A stretch of DNA of 64,000 bases from Gracilaria domingensis (lineage: Eukaryota; Rhodophyta; Florideophyceae; Gracilariales; Gracilariaceae). Shown in pieces: positions 1 through 10,320 of the stretch. The first letter of the stretch is position 1, and every line of letters begins with the position of its first letter. Position numbers and translations under genes: made by a program. The notes beneath the pieces are model-generated. The model worked only from the letters and a program-made list of their open reading frames with translations. It did no database searches and had not been told where the DNA came from. Location: NCBI GenBank assembly GCA_022539475.1, contig VCMS01000011.1, positions 62,001 through 126,000 on the forward strand, read 5' to 3'.

Positions 1-132
1 ATATAAACTGTCTGTTACTGACTCTTAACATATGAGACTTGGAATATAGTTAACTCGGAGCTTTCATGCAAGGCAGATAGAGCAAAAGGAAAGGGAATTC
101 TGTACAACGTTACAAGATAAGGCTGCGCTTTG

Positions 133-1209
133 TCATGTTGCAAGTTCCGAGTTTGTCCCTTTCAGTCTATGTACGACATCTTCCGTTAGTGCCCACGCGG
201 CATTGATTTCGGCTAGATGTTTGTTACCCAGCAACGAGAGCCCGGCCAGTGCGAAAAAGGTGTGAAACACGTCAGGCATATCTCCTGGTCTATCCGCAAA
301 ACCACCTTCCACATCATCAGCGCTTCGGGCTATGAATTCGGTGAGTTTGTTCCCGTCGATCCAGTCTATGTGGCCCAACATAGATAGGCTTGATAATACC
401 CACCAAGAGTAACAGACATCTTCAAGTTTGTCAGGTCTACCGTTGAGTCCTCCGCATGGTAATTGTCTTTCACAAAGCCAGAGAGAAAGTCTTTCTTTTT
501 CCTCATCTTGTATTCGATGCAAAGCGTCCGCCAAACAAAGTGCTCCGACGCAACAGAAGACCTGGCCCGCGTGACTTTCCGCCCCAGCAATACATCCAAA
601 ACCACCGTCAAAGTTTTGGCAGCTTACAACGTACTGCACCGCTTTGTGTACATCGATAACATACATTCTTTGCAAAATTCTAGCGCAAAGCAAAGCGCAA
701 TAACTGAATCGGGTATCAATCTCGCCCCACTTATCCCCTGCGAAACTGCCGTCGCTCTGTTGCAAGGACGCAATGTGATCCATGATATGTTCTGCATCTA
801 CAAGGTCAAGGCGGTCATATATGGCTAGAACCTGAAGGGCAGATAACGTGTAAAGCAAGTGCGGGTCTTGATCACTATTCCCTGCAAAGGCACCAACTTC
901 GGGATGATAACAACTCATGACGTAGTCCAAAATTGGTTGCTTTGGGAGAACATCGAGTTTGTGCATGAGACTGAGAGAAGAAAGCGCCCAGTACACACCG
1001 GACAATCGCTTATGATCTGTGAAGTAAAGCGCATCAGTAGTCTTCGTCTTTTTCTCCAGGCCGACGATGTAGGCTACGTGTTTGCTCAGGTCTAGAGACA
1101 CGACAGAAGATGCCTTTTGTTTTGACGTGTCCATGGCTTCTTTCCACAAACTTTGTAGCGGCCCCGCAGTTGAGCAATGATGAACGCAATTTGTTTCCAA
1201 GGTTCTCAC
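133..1209 (-). CDS. RABGGTB: Rab geranylgeranyltransferase (GGTase-II) beta subunit
   Basis: Catalytic beta subunit of the enzyme that transfers geranylgeranyl groups to C-terminal cysteines of Rab GTPases, working with an alpha subunit and Rab escort protein in the cytosol. The prenyltransferase alpha-alpha barrel repeats are plain: GSFAGDKWGEIDTRFS near residue 154, FDGGFGCIAGAESHAGQ near 200 and CGGLNGRPDKLEDVCYSWW near 252. By family alignment the zinc ligands are D264, C266 and H316, all present. The frame opens at 1209 (358 aa), but the animal family is about 331 aa and the zinc ligands sit exactly 26 residues later than in the rat enzyme, so the second Met (residue 26, codon 1134-1132) is the more likely start, giving 333 aa. 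Single exon. Family assignment is secure; only the start is open. Confidence 0.95.
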   Translation of the reverse strand: MRTLETNCVHHCSTAGPLQSLWKEAMDTSKQKASSVVSLDLSKHVAYIVGLEKKTKTTDALYFTDHKRLSGVYWALSSLSLMHKLDVLPKQPILDYVMSCYHPEVGAFAGNSDQDPHLLYTLSALQVLAIYDRLDLVDAEHIMDHIASLQQSDGSFAGDKWGEIDTRFSYCALLCARILQRMYVIDVHKAVQYVVSCQNFDGGFGCIAGAESHAGQVFCCVGALCLADALHRIQDEEKERLSLWLCERQLPCGGLNGRPDKLEDVCYSWWVLSSLSMLGHIDWIDGNKLTEFIARSADDVEGGFADRPGDMPDVFHTFFALAGLSLLGNKHLAEINAAWALTEDVVHRLKGTNSELAT

Positions 1210-2012
1210 GGGTCAGCAAAGACCGGTGTCACCTATAGAGGAGCAAGCTGGCGATGATAAACTAGGCTACTCTGTAGATGCGGCAATGACAGCCCAAGTT
1301 GGGCAAACTTTTTTTGAGACTGATTTTACAAGCGAACGCATTAAAATGCACCATTAGATACAACGGTGGTGTGGATTACGCTTTACAACTTCAACGCATG
1401 AAGCTCGTTCGTTCGTTCATCCTGCAAAGGCCGAGCGTTTGAAGGTCGCCAAATATAAGACGCATTGCAATGCAGATAACGTTGACATGACGCCTGTAGG
1501 TCTCGATGTCTACGGCGGCGCTGGACCGTCTGGAAAAGCGTTTACACGCGTACGATAGCGCTGTTGCTCAGCGAAATGCATGGCTCGCACCCCTCGATGG
1601 AGTAACTTACCTACAAGCCCGAAATACTCACGATAGAGAGAACGGTTCTTCAGCTTACAGCGGCAGTGGTAAACCGCCGTCAGCTTGCTCCTATCGGAGC
1701 CAACGGTTTTTTTTTGACCCCTGTGAACCTATAGAATAAATTGCGTTCATCATCATCGTTCATTCGTTCTTCTTTAGTATGGTTCGCGACTCCTCATTGC
1801 GAAGAAGCAGGAGATCTGCGCTATTTCTATAGGTATTTCTCTCTCCTTAGGAAGGCCAAAATTTTTGACGGTTGCTGCTTGATCATATCTATCATTGATA
1901 TTTCTTGTCGTTCTTGACGATTATGTTTGTCTGCTCTAAGTGATCGACAGGGTCTAGCTGTTAGCACGCTGATTAGAAAATGGCCTAAAGAGGTCTTGGC
2001 CTTCCTCGTGAG

Positions 2013-2040
2013 AGAACGTTTCTTTCAACAGAAACGTTCT
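2013..2040. repeat. inverted repeat AGAACGTTTCT, with a relative at 31550
   Basis: AGAACGTTTCT (2013-2023) is followed after 6 bases by its exact reverse complement (2030-2040). A core of about 22 bases (roughly 2015-2036) recurs at 31550-31571 with one difference, so this is a dispersed element rather than a local hairpin. Confidence 0.7.
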
Positions 2041-2186
2041 GTAGCACGCCGGAATTAGTCTGCTACACTCGTAAAGAGTGAGAGAGAACATGATCAAAAG
2101 GCCGTAGTTGCAGCGTCTCATCCGCACTCCAATTTCCACAAGATAACGAACGAACGAGACCTTTATTTAAAGACTGCTCTTGAGTC

Positions 2187-2231
2187 AAGCTTGTATACGT
2201 GGTCAAGAGTCTTGACCACGTATACAAGCTT
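2187..2231. repeat. perfect 21-bp inverted repeat with 3-base loop
   Basis: Bases 2187-2207 are the exact reverse complement of 2211-2231, with only AGT between. The arms start and end with the AAGCTT palindrome. The hairpin lies 69 bases past the stop codon of the GT92 gene on its transcribed side, so it could be in that gene's 3' UTR; a tiny foldback element is equally possible. Confidence 0.9.
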
Positions 2232-2299
2232 TAAATATACTTTCCAAGCCACAAGACAACTCTTTGGCTTGTGATGCTTGTTCTAGCAATCTCCTCCGG

Positions 2300-3814
2300 C
2301 TATCGCACGTCACACCGCATCCGGCTCACCTGCTTTAAAAAGCAGCGCGGACAATAACTTTGGCTACATCTCTGTCCGTTTCCATTCCGCCGTTCAAGTT
2401 GGATATAGCCTTTATCTGCCCATCTCATCACTCGGCTCCATCGTCTTTTAAGTCCATCAAACCGTTCGCCTTCAATGGACATGTACTTCTCATCAGGTTT
2501 ACTCACATCGAGAATTTTCTTCGGTCTGCCAGTGGTCATGACACTGGCACCTCCTGCCGCATTCTTTGCCACATAATCCTCCCAGCTTCGCTTAGAGTAA
2601 TGAACGAGCATGGAATTGTGCCGCAGACTTTGTGGATTCAGTTCCAAAGTAGTATTCCAATACATTTTGCAACCTTTTCCATGAACCATATGAATTCGAT
2701 GCCAAATCCATGGAAAGTCTGTATCAATAGCGGCCTTGCCCTGCTTGACTTGCTGTCCTTTCTCCCGCAATGTGTACAACTCAGGAAGACTTCCCTTAGG
2801 GCGCCGTATGTAACCATTGTTTACCATCATCAAAAAATGGAACACCACTTGCGTATAGCCCTCCTCCCGTCGACTCAAAATGTAACGCTTGAGAGCATTT
2901 CGTTGTCGATCACCAACCATAACAAACTCATCAGCGTCAAAAAACGCTACAAATCTACATCGATTCGGAGCCGCAAGCAAGAAATGGTTATTACTTTGCA
3001 TCTGAGAGCGAGACCAAGGCCAATGCACCACTTCTCCATAGTTGGGATCAATTCTCTGGCGTAGTGGAGCATGAGCGTTGTTCTCGTATATGTAGAAGTA
3101 ATCTACACCCATTCGTCGATAGTAATGCATCCAGTCGGCAAGTAAGAACGGATATTGTCGCATGGCAGTCATGACACAGAGTTGATAACGTGATTTATGC
3201 GGCAAGTCCATCATATGATTCCGCCATCTTACAGCTGTGCGCACGGCAGCTAAATCGGATGGCATATCTGTATGAGACGCGATTCCTTGCGGCAACACAT
3301 CAATATCATCTGGATAGACGGTGAAATCTTCACCCTTGATATGCTGCGTTTGGTTGATTGCAGCTCGCAAAGTTTCATCATAATGAAGAAGCACAGTAAG
3401 CTGGACATCATGAACAAGATAAGAGCGGTGTACGAGACAAACAGTCATCTCCGGATGCGACTCAACGAAGGGAACGACGTGATCCCCTATTAAACAACCA
3501 ACTGTCGAAAATGAACGACCGTATGTATCAGTGTGAACGCCGGTGGTGAACAATGTAAGACGTACAAACGTGCCATTGAGTCGTGCGTGTAATGAGATGG
3601 TAAGAGGACGCTTCCAATCGTTTATCACTGGTGGATATAGCGGAACGGTGTGCGAGAGAAGGGGAGAGAGTCGAGGAGGGGTCGGTGTTGGAAGGTGGTT
3701 GAACACATTGATTGCCATAAAGACTGCGAGTAGCGGGAACCCCACTCTGGTGAGCATTGAGGGGCGTGGTTTCAGCCAGGCTATGCACGACATCTTCGAC
3801 ACCAGTAGCCTCAA
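2300..3814 (-). CDS. glycosyltransferase family 92 (DUF23) type II membrane protein
   Basis: Predicted Golgi GT-A glycosyltransferase of the GT92 family, whose characterised animal members add beta-1,4-galactose to fucose on N-glycan cores. A short basic N-terminus is followed by one signal-anchor helix (residues about 22-38) and a lumenal domain. Family landmarks are MRQYPFLLADWMHYYRRMGV (about 218-237), the YIYENN strand (241-246) and the metal/nucleotide-sugar motif FDADEF (292-297), followed by a late HYSKRSWEDY segment. Length 504 aa is normal for the family. Met8 could be the start instead; it would keep the anchor intact. In an alga the acceptor is probably a cell-wall galactan or glycoprotein, which is inference. 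Confidence 0.88.
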   Translation of the reverse strand: MRLLVSKMSCIAWLKPRPSMLTRVGFPLLAVFMAINVFNHLPTPTPPRLSPLLSHTVPLYPPVINDWKRPLTISLHARLNGTFVRLTLFTTGVHTDTYGRSFSTVGCLIGDHVVPFVESHPEMTVCLVHRSYLVHDVQLTVLLHYDETLRAAINQTQHIKGEDFTVYPDDIDVLPQGIASHTDMPSDLAAVRTAVRWRNHMMDLPHKSRYQLCVMTAMRQYPFLLADWMHYYRRMGVDYFYIYENNAHAPLRQRIDPNYGEVVHWPWSRSQMQSNNHFLLAAPNRCRFVAFFDADEFVMVGDRQRNALKRYILSRREEGYTQVVFHFLMMVNNGYIRRPKGSLPELYTLREKGQQVKQGKAAIDTDFPWIWHRIHMVHGKGCKMYWNTTLELNPQSLRHNSMLVHYSKRSWEDYVAKNAAGGASVMTTGRPKKILDVSKPDEKYMSIEGERFDGLKRRWSRVMRWADKGYIQLERRNGNGQRCSQSYCPRCFLKQVSRMRCDVR

Positions 3815-4923
3815 CGCTCAACGGCAGGATGATGCAACGTCTCAGAAGTGCTTTGGGAAGTGGGGGCTTTTGTTACATCATCTGACTCTTTCAAGATTAG
3901 GTGATGAGCACTAGAAGATGGGGCGACATTGTCCATGATGAGAGAATAAGACAAACCCGGAAACACCATTCTGAAGTCCTTGCGGAAAGAATAGTTTCAG
4001 ACAAAAAGCGTGGTCGTAGTGATTACACAACAGCCGCAGACATCCCCTTTGACGGGATGGATTGAATTGCGTCGTGGTTGAATTCTGACGAGTGGTCTGG
4101 ATCCTTGCTGCAGATTGAAGGTGGATCCTGCACATTATGTACGGTTGACGGTGCGTTGCCCGGTGTAACTTTGTCGAGAACTCTTGTCACGTGGAGCAAA
4201 GTAAGAGATAGACGTCATCTCCAGTCCAATCGTTACGAAGCCTGCAAATCTTGCACACGTTCCTGAGGTTGACAAAAGGAACTTGGACAAAAGCCTCCCG
4301 GATCAACGGCAAAACGCACAACGAATTATGATATCAAATTCTGAAATCTACAGTACCAAGGGTAACTTAGTAAAGTTATCCTTCTCTTTGGTACCGCCGT
4401 ACCCTTGTACCTTCGTACTGTAGGAACTTCCTACTAGGAACTTCCTAACCTTCTATCCTTTTACCTTCGCATACCCTACCCATGGGGTAAAGTTACCGAC
4501 GATACCTTCGGCATCTGCGAAGGTACAAATGTCTTTGCCTGCGCCACAAAGGTAGAAGGCTACCTGCACCGTCGTAACAACGGTATTGCTGAAGACCCCA
4601 GAGAACCCTCAAATAAATTGCATTCTTTCGTTCGTTCGTACCAAAGAGAGATAGCCCTCACAAGAGCGTCTTTCAAAATGCCGCCATGATGATGATGATG
4701 ACGAAAGACTATCGTATACGGAGTGAAACGCTTTACACGCAACGCAACTTTGCGCATGACTTCACACAACTGCTGCTATCATCGCCGGTTCTTTTGTCCT
4801 TCCGAACTGTTTTTTCCGTTTGAAAGTTCACTTCTTCTCTTCTTCGAAAGATTTGGGCGTGCTTTGAATCTGAATCTCAAATTCTCTTGAACAATACACT
4901 CCGCGCAATTCACATAGCAAGCC
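3815..4923. other. intergenic stretch with GTACC/TAGGAA palindromes
   Basis: No gene is supported. From about 4345 to 4570 the DNA is dense in GGTACC, GTACCTTCG and related words on both strands. TAGGAACTTCCTA, itself an inverted repeat around a central C, occurs twice (4421-4433 and 4435-4447) with one base between. A short ATG repeat lies at 4685-4701. The composition resembles the clusters at 32160-32280 and 56020-56070. Confidence 0.6.
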
Positions 4924-5253
4924 TTAACGCCCGCGTCTAACACACTTGTACCAGATTACAAACGCGATCAGAACAAGGAAGATAAGAAAGACTAAAATGA
5001 TCACGGCGAGGGAAACCTTGCCGATCTTTCCTCCACTGTGCGAAGCACTAGATCCAGACACACCACCAACGACAAAACCCTTACCACCCTTGCCCTTCCC
5101 TTTTCCACTACCACCTCTTCCTCCCTTTCTTAAACTCCCAAACTGTGCGAACCCCCCTCGAGACATATCGTCTACAGAAGAATCGACCACACTTCCCCCA
5201 AGCACCATAATCAAGCACGCAAACGTAAGCTGTGCGCAGCTTGGCTCAAACAT
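4924..5253 (-). CDS. small secreted/single-pass Gly-Lys-rich membrane protein
   Basis: 109 aa. Hydrophobic N-terminus typical of a signal peptide (LTFACLIMVLGGSVV, about 8-23), then an SVDD segment, a glycine/lysine/serine-rich stretch (about 38-70, with GKGKGKGGKG) and one very hydrophobic helix near the C-terminus (about 82-102) ending in the basic tail KCVRRGR. That predicts a type I single-pass protein with a flexible extracytoplasmic part. No enzymatic motif; function unknown. The antisense frame is proline-rich and is taken as a shadow. A weak ATATATG lies about 100 bases upstream. Confidence 0.6.
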   Translation of the reverse strand: MFEPSCAQLTFACLIMVLGGSVVDSSVDDMSRGGFAQFGSLRKGGRGGSGKGKGKGGKGFVVGGVSGSSASHSGGKIGKVSLAVIILVFLIFLVLIAFVIWYKCVRRGR

Positions 5254-6340
5254 ATTTCTTTTTGGTTCCAGTTCCTATAAGCTTAAATCGAAATTCCTTT
5301 CCCACACAAGTCAAAGCCAAATCGCTGAACTGGTCAACGAATGAATACATATATTCTTGTAAAACCGTCTAGATGTATACCTAGACACACACAGCTCCTC
5401 ACGCTCCGTCACGAAATTATTCCCTCGCGGGGCGGGAGAGATGGTCTGATTGCATAATCTAACAACTCGGAACGACTTTTTCATTTGTTGCTGTGTTTTG
5501 CACTCTGCCGTGCTCAGGCTTGGTCGTGTTAAGCAGCAGTCGGAAAGAAGTCTATGCAACCATGGACGCGTCATCGACTTTCCTAGTAACTGAAGATCGA
5601 CCAAATTATTGTTCAACCGAGACTGTCGGAATTCCCGTTTCTCTGGATTTGGGCCCAGTCGATATGATATAAGTCTTGCTTTTATTTATGTGCAGGTGAA
5701 AGAGTGTTACCGCTATCGACGGGGCACATATTAGATACCATCACAATCCTCTTAGCGCAGAGCTTTGCATTCAGGTATACATAACTGTTGTATTCGCACA
5801 AAAGACCTACTTTTTCTTCCCGAAAGGCTAAAATTTGGACATCTCTATATGCTAGAGAAGCTGCCGCCAATCGTAGGGAAACCGCAACAGCACCGCTAAC
5901 AAACAGTACCACTTCATTTTTGCCAAAGTCGGAAGTCAGCAGACAGTTCCGGGAATTCGCGATCGCTATTTGTTCCATCATTGTCCATATATCACTTTGT
6001 TTCCATCGAGGAATGAAGAACGAAACGTCCCCACTGTGAAACAGGTGGTTTCTATCTTGACATCGTTTAGTAAAGGAGACTCAAATGCCAGTCGAACAAA
6101 GTCAGGGAAACAAGTCACAGAGACATATCTGGTCCACGAATGTCCAACTGAATTCCATAGAGCGCCCCATAGAGAAATATTCTTCGAGAAGAGACCAGTT
6201 TCTGAAATCCATTTCGTCAGGGCGTGCATTGCTGATGGTAAGCTCTCCAACTATAATGAGTTGTATCACGAGAAACTCGCCGCAGAAAAAGCAAAATGCT
6301 TTCAGTCGTTTGTGTCAAAAACATCACCGATCCATTGAAA
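5254..6340. other. no clear gene; possible decayed coding
   Basis: Several 80-120-codon frames overlap on both strands without domain or compositional support. The most protein-like is a 99-codon minus frame at 5682-5981 (hydrophobic patch VVLFVSGAVAVSLRLAAASL), but nothing recognisable is in it. Confidence 0.4.
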
Positions 6341-6398
6341 GCTTTACTGTAGTTTAGAAATAAGAAACTACCGTCCAAAATAAAGAAGAAGAAGAAGA
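6341..6398 (+). mobile_element. LINE 3' end, copy A (hairpin plus GAA tail)
   Basis: Ends with the same 3' sequence as the element at 6778-7200: stem GTAGTTT (6349-6355), 9-base loop, stem AAACTAC (6365-6371), then a shared CGTCCAAAATAAAG-type stretch and a (GAA)n tail. The DNA just upstream is not recognisable as the element's coding part, so this is a short, strongly 5'-truncated insertion. Confidence 0.65.
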
Positions 6399-6777
6399 TC
6401 AACGACATCCCGAGTCCGGGGCAGCGATCGGTGCGCCAATCACTGGTGCAAGTTTAACGACATCCCGGGTCGGTTTCTCCTATTGATTGATTAATGGAGG
6501 AGGCTGCATTCATTATGTAGTGCATGTAGTGCAAAGCAGTGGCCATCGACACTTTTAGCAAGTTATACAGGGAAGTGATTGCTAGAAGTACTGGTTCTCT
6601 TTGGGAAGAGAAAACGGAGAAACGGAACAAAAGAAGCGGTAGAGATGCAATTTTGTACTAGGCACCAGTTTTCGAGATTGCCAGAGTAGCAAGTGTAAAC
6701 GTAAAAGGCCTTGTTATATATCTAACAAGAGACTGTCGTTTCATTTAGCTTTCTTAGCGCGTCGAACGACGAGCTAA

Positions 6778-7200
6778 ATTCATAATGTTTATAAAAACTC
6801 CACGTGCCACATTGAGACAAAAAGCTCTGATTTCTCTGAGGACCATGGAGGAACCCGGAAGGCTGAAGTGACACTGGCGCAATTCTTCACAGGACATGTG
6901 CCATCACTTCATCCCGTGGCCTCTTACCTGAACCAAAAAACGCTGCGGTGCTCCTGTGGAACAAACGCTAAAAACGACTGCGACCATGTGGTTCTGCGAT
7001 GCCCACATCAAAACATGTCTCGACGATCCCTCTTGGCTGGACAGCCACAAGAAGCCAAATCATCAGTGCCGTACCTGATAAGACATAATTCACAGAAATT
7101 CTTGACCTTTTTAAAGAGAGAGAACCTCCCATGAGGCTCTACCGTAGTTTAGGAATCAGAAACTACTGTCCAAAATAAAGAAGAAGAAAGAGACAAAAAG
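6778..7200 (+). mobile_element. 5'-truncated non-LTR retrotransposon (LINE), copy B
   Basis: The frame from 6778 to a stop at 7135 encodes the C-terminal end of a LINE polyprotein: TLAQFFTGHVPSLHPVASYL followed by the Cys/His knuckle CSCGTNAKNDCDHVVLRCP and SRRSLL, the usual region after the reverse transcriptase. It is preceded by an in-frame TAA, so only the tail end remains. After the stop come a 7-bp hairpin (GTAGTTT 7144-7150, AAACTAC 7160-7166), CCAAAATAAAG and a GAA-rich tail. Closely related protein at 30027-30390. Confidence 0.8.
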
Positions 7201-7946
7201 AATCCGAGTGAGGGCAATTCCCCCAGCCCTGCTGACATTTGCGGAACTACATCATTCACATTTACCACTACGGAAAAAAGCGCCACTGCCGGCTGTATCT
7301 ACCACTTCCCACTCGTACATCAGCGGCCACCTCCTCGTTCACATTCCCAAACTCCTAAGTGATAAAACTGACCCCTGCACTACTCGAGACTCATCATTGA
7401 CAGGAGAATCGGCCGCACAACAAGAAGAAAGAAACAATCAATTCAAGGGAAGCAACACACGGTTTCGACCAGGGGAGGCAAACTCATTTCACCCTCGAGC
7501 TGTTCTCGAACTCCAACATATAAACATAAACGCGTTGCAAATATTGCATGTATCCATATCTAGCGAAGGTCGACGATGACTATCTCAGTCTTGTAGATAC
7601 CGAAGTTGCCAGCGTTCTTCCTAGATCCTGCCCTGTGACTAATTTGGTACCAACGGTAGATACCGAAGGGTGGCTCTTGACATATCTACATGGGATTATG
7701 AATGCACGGGATTACCGAACAAAGACGTCAACATGATTCATGATCATGATTCATGGATGACGTAAGATCCTAATTTTGTGTCAAATATGTGCTGTAAACA
7801 GAAATTCAAAACCGTTCCATTCACACGCGTACAGGGTGTACACTCAAAAAGTAGCGCAGCAAAACGAAGCCGTGTGTTCTTCCTCACATCCGGACGATGT
7901 TTCCGCCACAATCCAGAAGCCGCACGACCCGCTCGAAAGATCAGCC
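7201..7946. other. intergenic stretch; nothing firm
   Basis: Overlapping short frames only. The 11-base word CATGATTCATG occurs twice with a 2-base gap near 7733-7756. The last part is the presumed promoter/5' UTR of the NDUFB10-like gene. Confidence 0.5.
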
Positions 7947-8481
7947 ATGGCTTCGCAGAAAGATGCTTCCGATAGGAGGCAATACAAACGCGTCCCTAAT
8001 CTTTCGCGAAAGGATCCAAATGCACCCATCTTCGAAGCAATGCTTGCTGTACGTCATCCCCCACATTTCACAATGCACAGCAGCAGATACCCCACATCTT
8101 CATTGAACTCAGCTCCGAAGCAGTAACGCGATATCAAAGAGACCAATTAGAGAAAAGTCGACTAACGTGAATGAAACATGATTCGTACGCTCTTGAACCG
8201 ACAGCGTGAGCAAAGAACTCGCGAAACGATGGTTGCGGTTGAGGAGACTAAACTCTTGGCTGAAAAACTAAAGGTTTGTATTGAGCCATTCATCTTTTGA
8301 GCTATACTTCTGAGTCACGCTTAACGTACTGATTTTTGTTTCATCCCACGCACAGGAGTGTTATCGTGAAGAAGGTGTCAACCATTATGTCAAATGTGAA
8401 GAAATCGCTCGAGCCTATGCAAAGCGTATTTCTGCACCCGGCTTTCAGGATTCCCCTGTTGAGATGAGTGATATTCAGTGA
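7947..8481 (+). CDS. NDUFB10: NADH:ubiquinone oxidoreductase NDUFB10 (PDSW)-like subunit, three exons
   Basis: Accessory subunit of mitochondrial complex I, membrane arm. Exons 7947-8048, 8205-8273 and 8356-8481 join in phase 0 to give 98 aa; plant homologues are about 106 aa. Both introns begin GT and end AG (donors GTACGT and GTTTGT); intron 1 (156 bases) has an ACTAAC branch-like site, intron 2 is 82 bases. The family signature is read across both junctions: REQRTRE...EETKLLAEKLKECY then REEGVNHYVKC, matching the plant KVKWCYRVEGVNHYQKC block with its two conserved cysteines. The start codon is in GCCATGG context; the same frame stays open up to 7776, so a longer N-terminus is possible. 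Individual exons are too short to show up as open frames. Confidence 0.85.
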
Positions 8482-9015
8482 AATTGCCCGTTTGAAACGT
8501 GCGCCAGCATAGTCTCAAAAGCTTTTGTGTCTGTCAATTTCTACGACCCCCAAACTGCGACTCTGAAAACGTGCTCAAGTTGTTCGCAAGGACAACACAT
8601 GCCGTGTGTGCTGAACCGTCAGCTTTCCTATAAGTAGTTATTATTATGTCATCCGCTTCTTCTCTTAAAAATCTGTCTGCTTTGGCCTGATACGCCTTTG
8701 ATAAACATCAGATTTCGTGTCCGCTTTTGGGTTGCAATGTCGCTTCTTTCTGCATCAATTCATACCTTTTGATTTAAACCTTGTGGGTAAAGCCACAACA
8801 TGGAAGCGTTGTTTTGCTTCAAACTTTACTCAATGCCTGTGTCACGCATATTCTTTCTGTTCTCGTTACTCTTGTTTGCGGGCAATACAGTAATACCAAA
8901 AGTTGTCTTCATTTAATGTCGAGCCCCAGGGGAATTGATGTTGTCTTTCTCAGAACTTTCGAATAGTTCCGCTTATTCAAGTCAGTAAGCTGTAGAGTAC
9001 TCATGTACCGCCCAG
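8482..9015. other. 3' flank / intergenic, no gene seen
   Basis: 3' UTR of the NDUFB10-like gene and promoter of the coiled-coil gene at 9016. A 61-codon frame at 8781-8966 has no support. Confidence 0.5.
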
Positions 9016-10320
9016 ATGCCACTCGTGGGATTGGACATTGCTCGTTATAAACCGGCCAGACCGTTTTCGCACTACGGCGAAGTTGATGTTAATGACACAG
9101 GGTCGGTGAGATCTGTCAAGACACTCTCAGACGATGTCGTTAAATATTTGGAGCAGTGGGGAGTAAACTCTTCTTTGTGGGACGGTTCGAAAGGTATATT
9201 TGGACGCGATTATGTTTCAAATAAGGCGCCTGTTTCATCACTCAAGGAAAGAGAAAGACAGAGACTTTACCAACAATATATCGATCTAAGAAAAGACCTA
9301 CCATCCCATGAGATTTTGGAAAGACTCAACAACAACCTCGAGATTCAAACGAGAACTCAGAGACAGATAATAACTTCCATCTACGAGATCGAAAAGGAGC
9401 TTGAGCAATTGAGGAAGACGCAAGAGCGATACGAACTAGAGGGATATGGCACTTCTCAGAGACTTCTAGAATTGACACAACAAATTAAACGCCTCGAATC
9501 TGACTGTGCGCTTTCCAAAACAGCGGCAGAAAAGATTACGAAGAAGGTGAAACAGTCGAGAATCGAAATTTCTGAGAAAGAGACTGGTTACGTGCGCCGA
9601 ATAGCTTTGCTTCGTTGCCTTGTCAACAGCATGAGCAAAGATGAGAGGCCAAACGGCCGTTCGAAAGCAGACATGAATGAATTCAGGAGATTGGCAAGAG
9701 AAGCAGACGAAAAGTCTGGCAGAACGTGTTTGGATTTCCTGCAAATCAAGAGAGTATACATCGATGCGAAGACGGGCGTTTTGCACTTGTACAACCTCGA
9801 GAGTATTTTGAAGGGTGTACTCGAACATTTGGAAGTTAGTATGAGACACTCGTCAGCCACCTTAATTGATTCTAACTCACATGTCACAAACGCACACACA
9901 GGGTATATTCGGAGGCAATGGGCTCTGGCCAAGTCCAACTTTAGTGCGGCTCTTCCTTTTGTTAAGAATACGAGTCTTATTCGAGCCCGCGGGATGGTTG
10001 AGGAGCAAGTCCTTAATCGAGAAGCAAACCGGTCTGACTCGGGGGTGCGAACAACCGCTGTCTTCGACGAACATCCACGATTATTACCAAGCTACACGAG
10101 AATTAGACTTCGTCATTTCTTCAACAGACGATCCCGAATTGTGAAGCTACACAGAAACGCAGCCAGAGCATACAAGGAGATCAACGTTTTGTATGATTGC
10201 CATGAACGAACTGTGAAGGAAGCTTGGGAAGTATTGCAAGAAAAAGAAGTTGAAAATCGAAGAGCTCACGATGAATTGATTATAAGTTGGGAGAACTTGC
10301 TTGGTGTCCAAAGCGATTGA
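9016..10320 (+). CDS. coiled-coil protein, function unknown
   Basis: 434 aa, soluble, highly charged. Residues about 75-200 are heptad-rich with runs such as IEKELEQLRKTQERYEL, predicting a long coiled coil. A more globular middle (about 215-300: FRRLAREADEKSGRTCLDF, then VYIDAKTGVLHLYNLESIL) follows, and the C-terminus (about 360-434) is helical and basic. No signal peptide or membrane segment. The sizes and alternation of coil and short globular parts would fit a spindle, kinetochore or cilium/trafficking adaptor subunit, but I do not recognise a family. Start is the first Met of the open frame; the 5' flank is short of other in-frame Mets. Confidence 0.72.
   Translation: MPLVGLDIARYKPARPFSHYGEVDVNDTGSVRSVKTLSDDVVKYLEQWGVNSSLWDGSKGIFGRDYVSNKAPVSSLKERERQRLYQQYIDLRKDLPSHEILERLNNNLEIQTRTQRQIITSIYEIEKELEQLRKTQERYELEGYGTSQRLLELTQQIKRLESDCALSKTAAEKITKKVKQSRIEISEKETGYVRRIALLRCLVNSMSKDERPNGRSKADMNEFRRLAREADEKSGRTCLDFLQIKRVYIDAKTGVLHLYNLESILKGVLEHLEVSMRHSSATLIDSNSHVTNAHTGYIRRQWALAKSNFSAALPFVKNTSLIRARGMVEEQVLNREANRSDSGVRTTAVFDEHPRLLPSYTRIRLRHFFNRRSRIVKLHRNAARAYKEINVLYDCHERTVKEAWEVLQEKEVENRRAHDELIISWENLLGVQSD

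Larger units (their letters stand above)
1210..2299. other. gene-poor intergenic stretch with hairpins
   Basis: No convincing gene. A 77-codon frame at 1506-1739 (+) has low-complexity ends and no recognisable motif. TTCG/TTCA-type short tandem repeats occur around 1405 and 1755. Two hairpins listed separately (2013-2040 and 2187-2231) lie at the right end, just downstream of the GT92 gene, which is transcribed towards them. Confidence 0.6.

Noticed and set aside
4421-4447. TAGGAACTTCCTA doubled, recalling FRT half-sites
   Set aside because: Arm spacing and spacer do not fit a recombinase target and no recombinase gene is present; it belongs to the local palindromic repeats.
5682-5981. 99-codon minus frame with hydrophobic patch
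   Set aside because: No family, no promoter signal, and competing frames on both strands.
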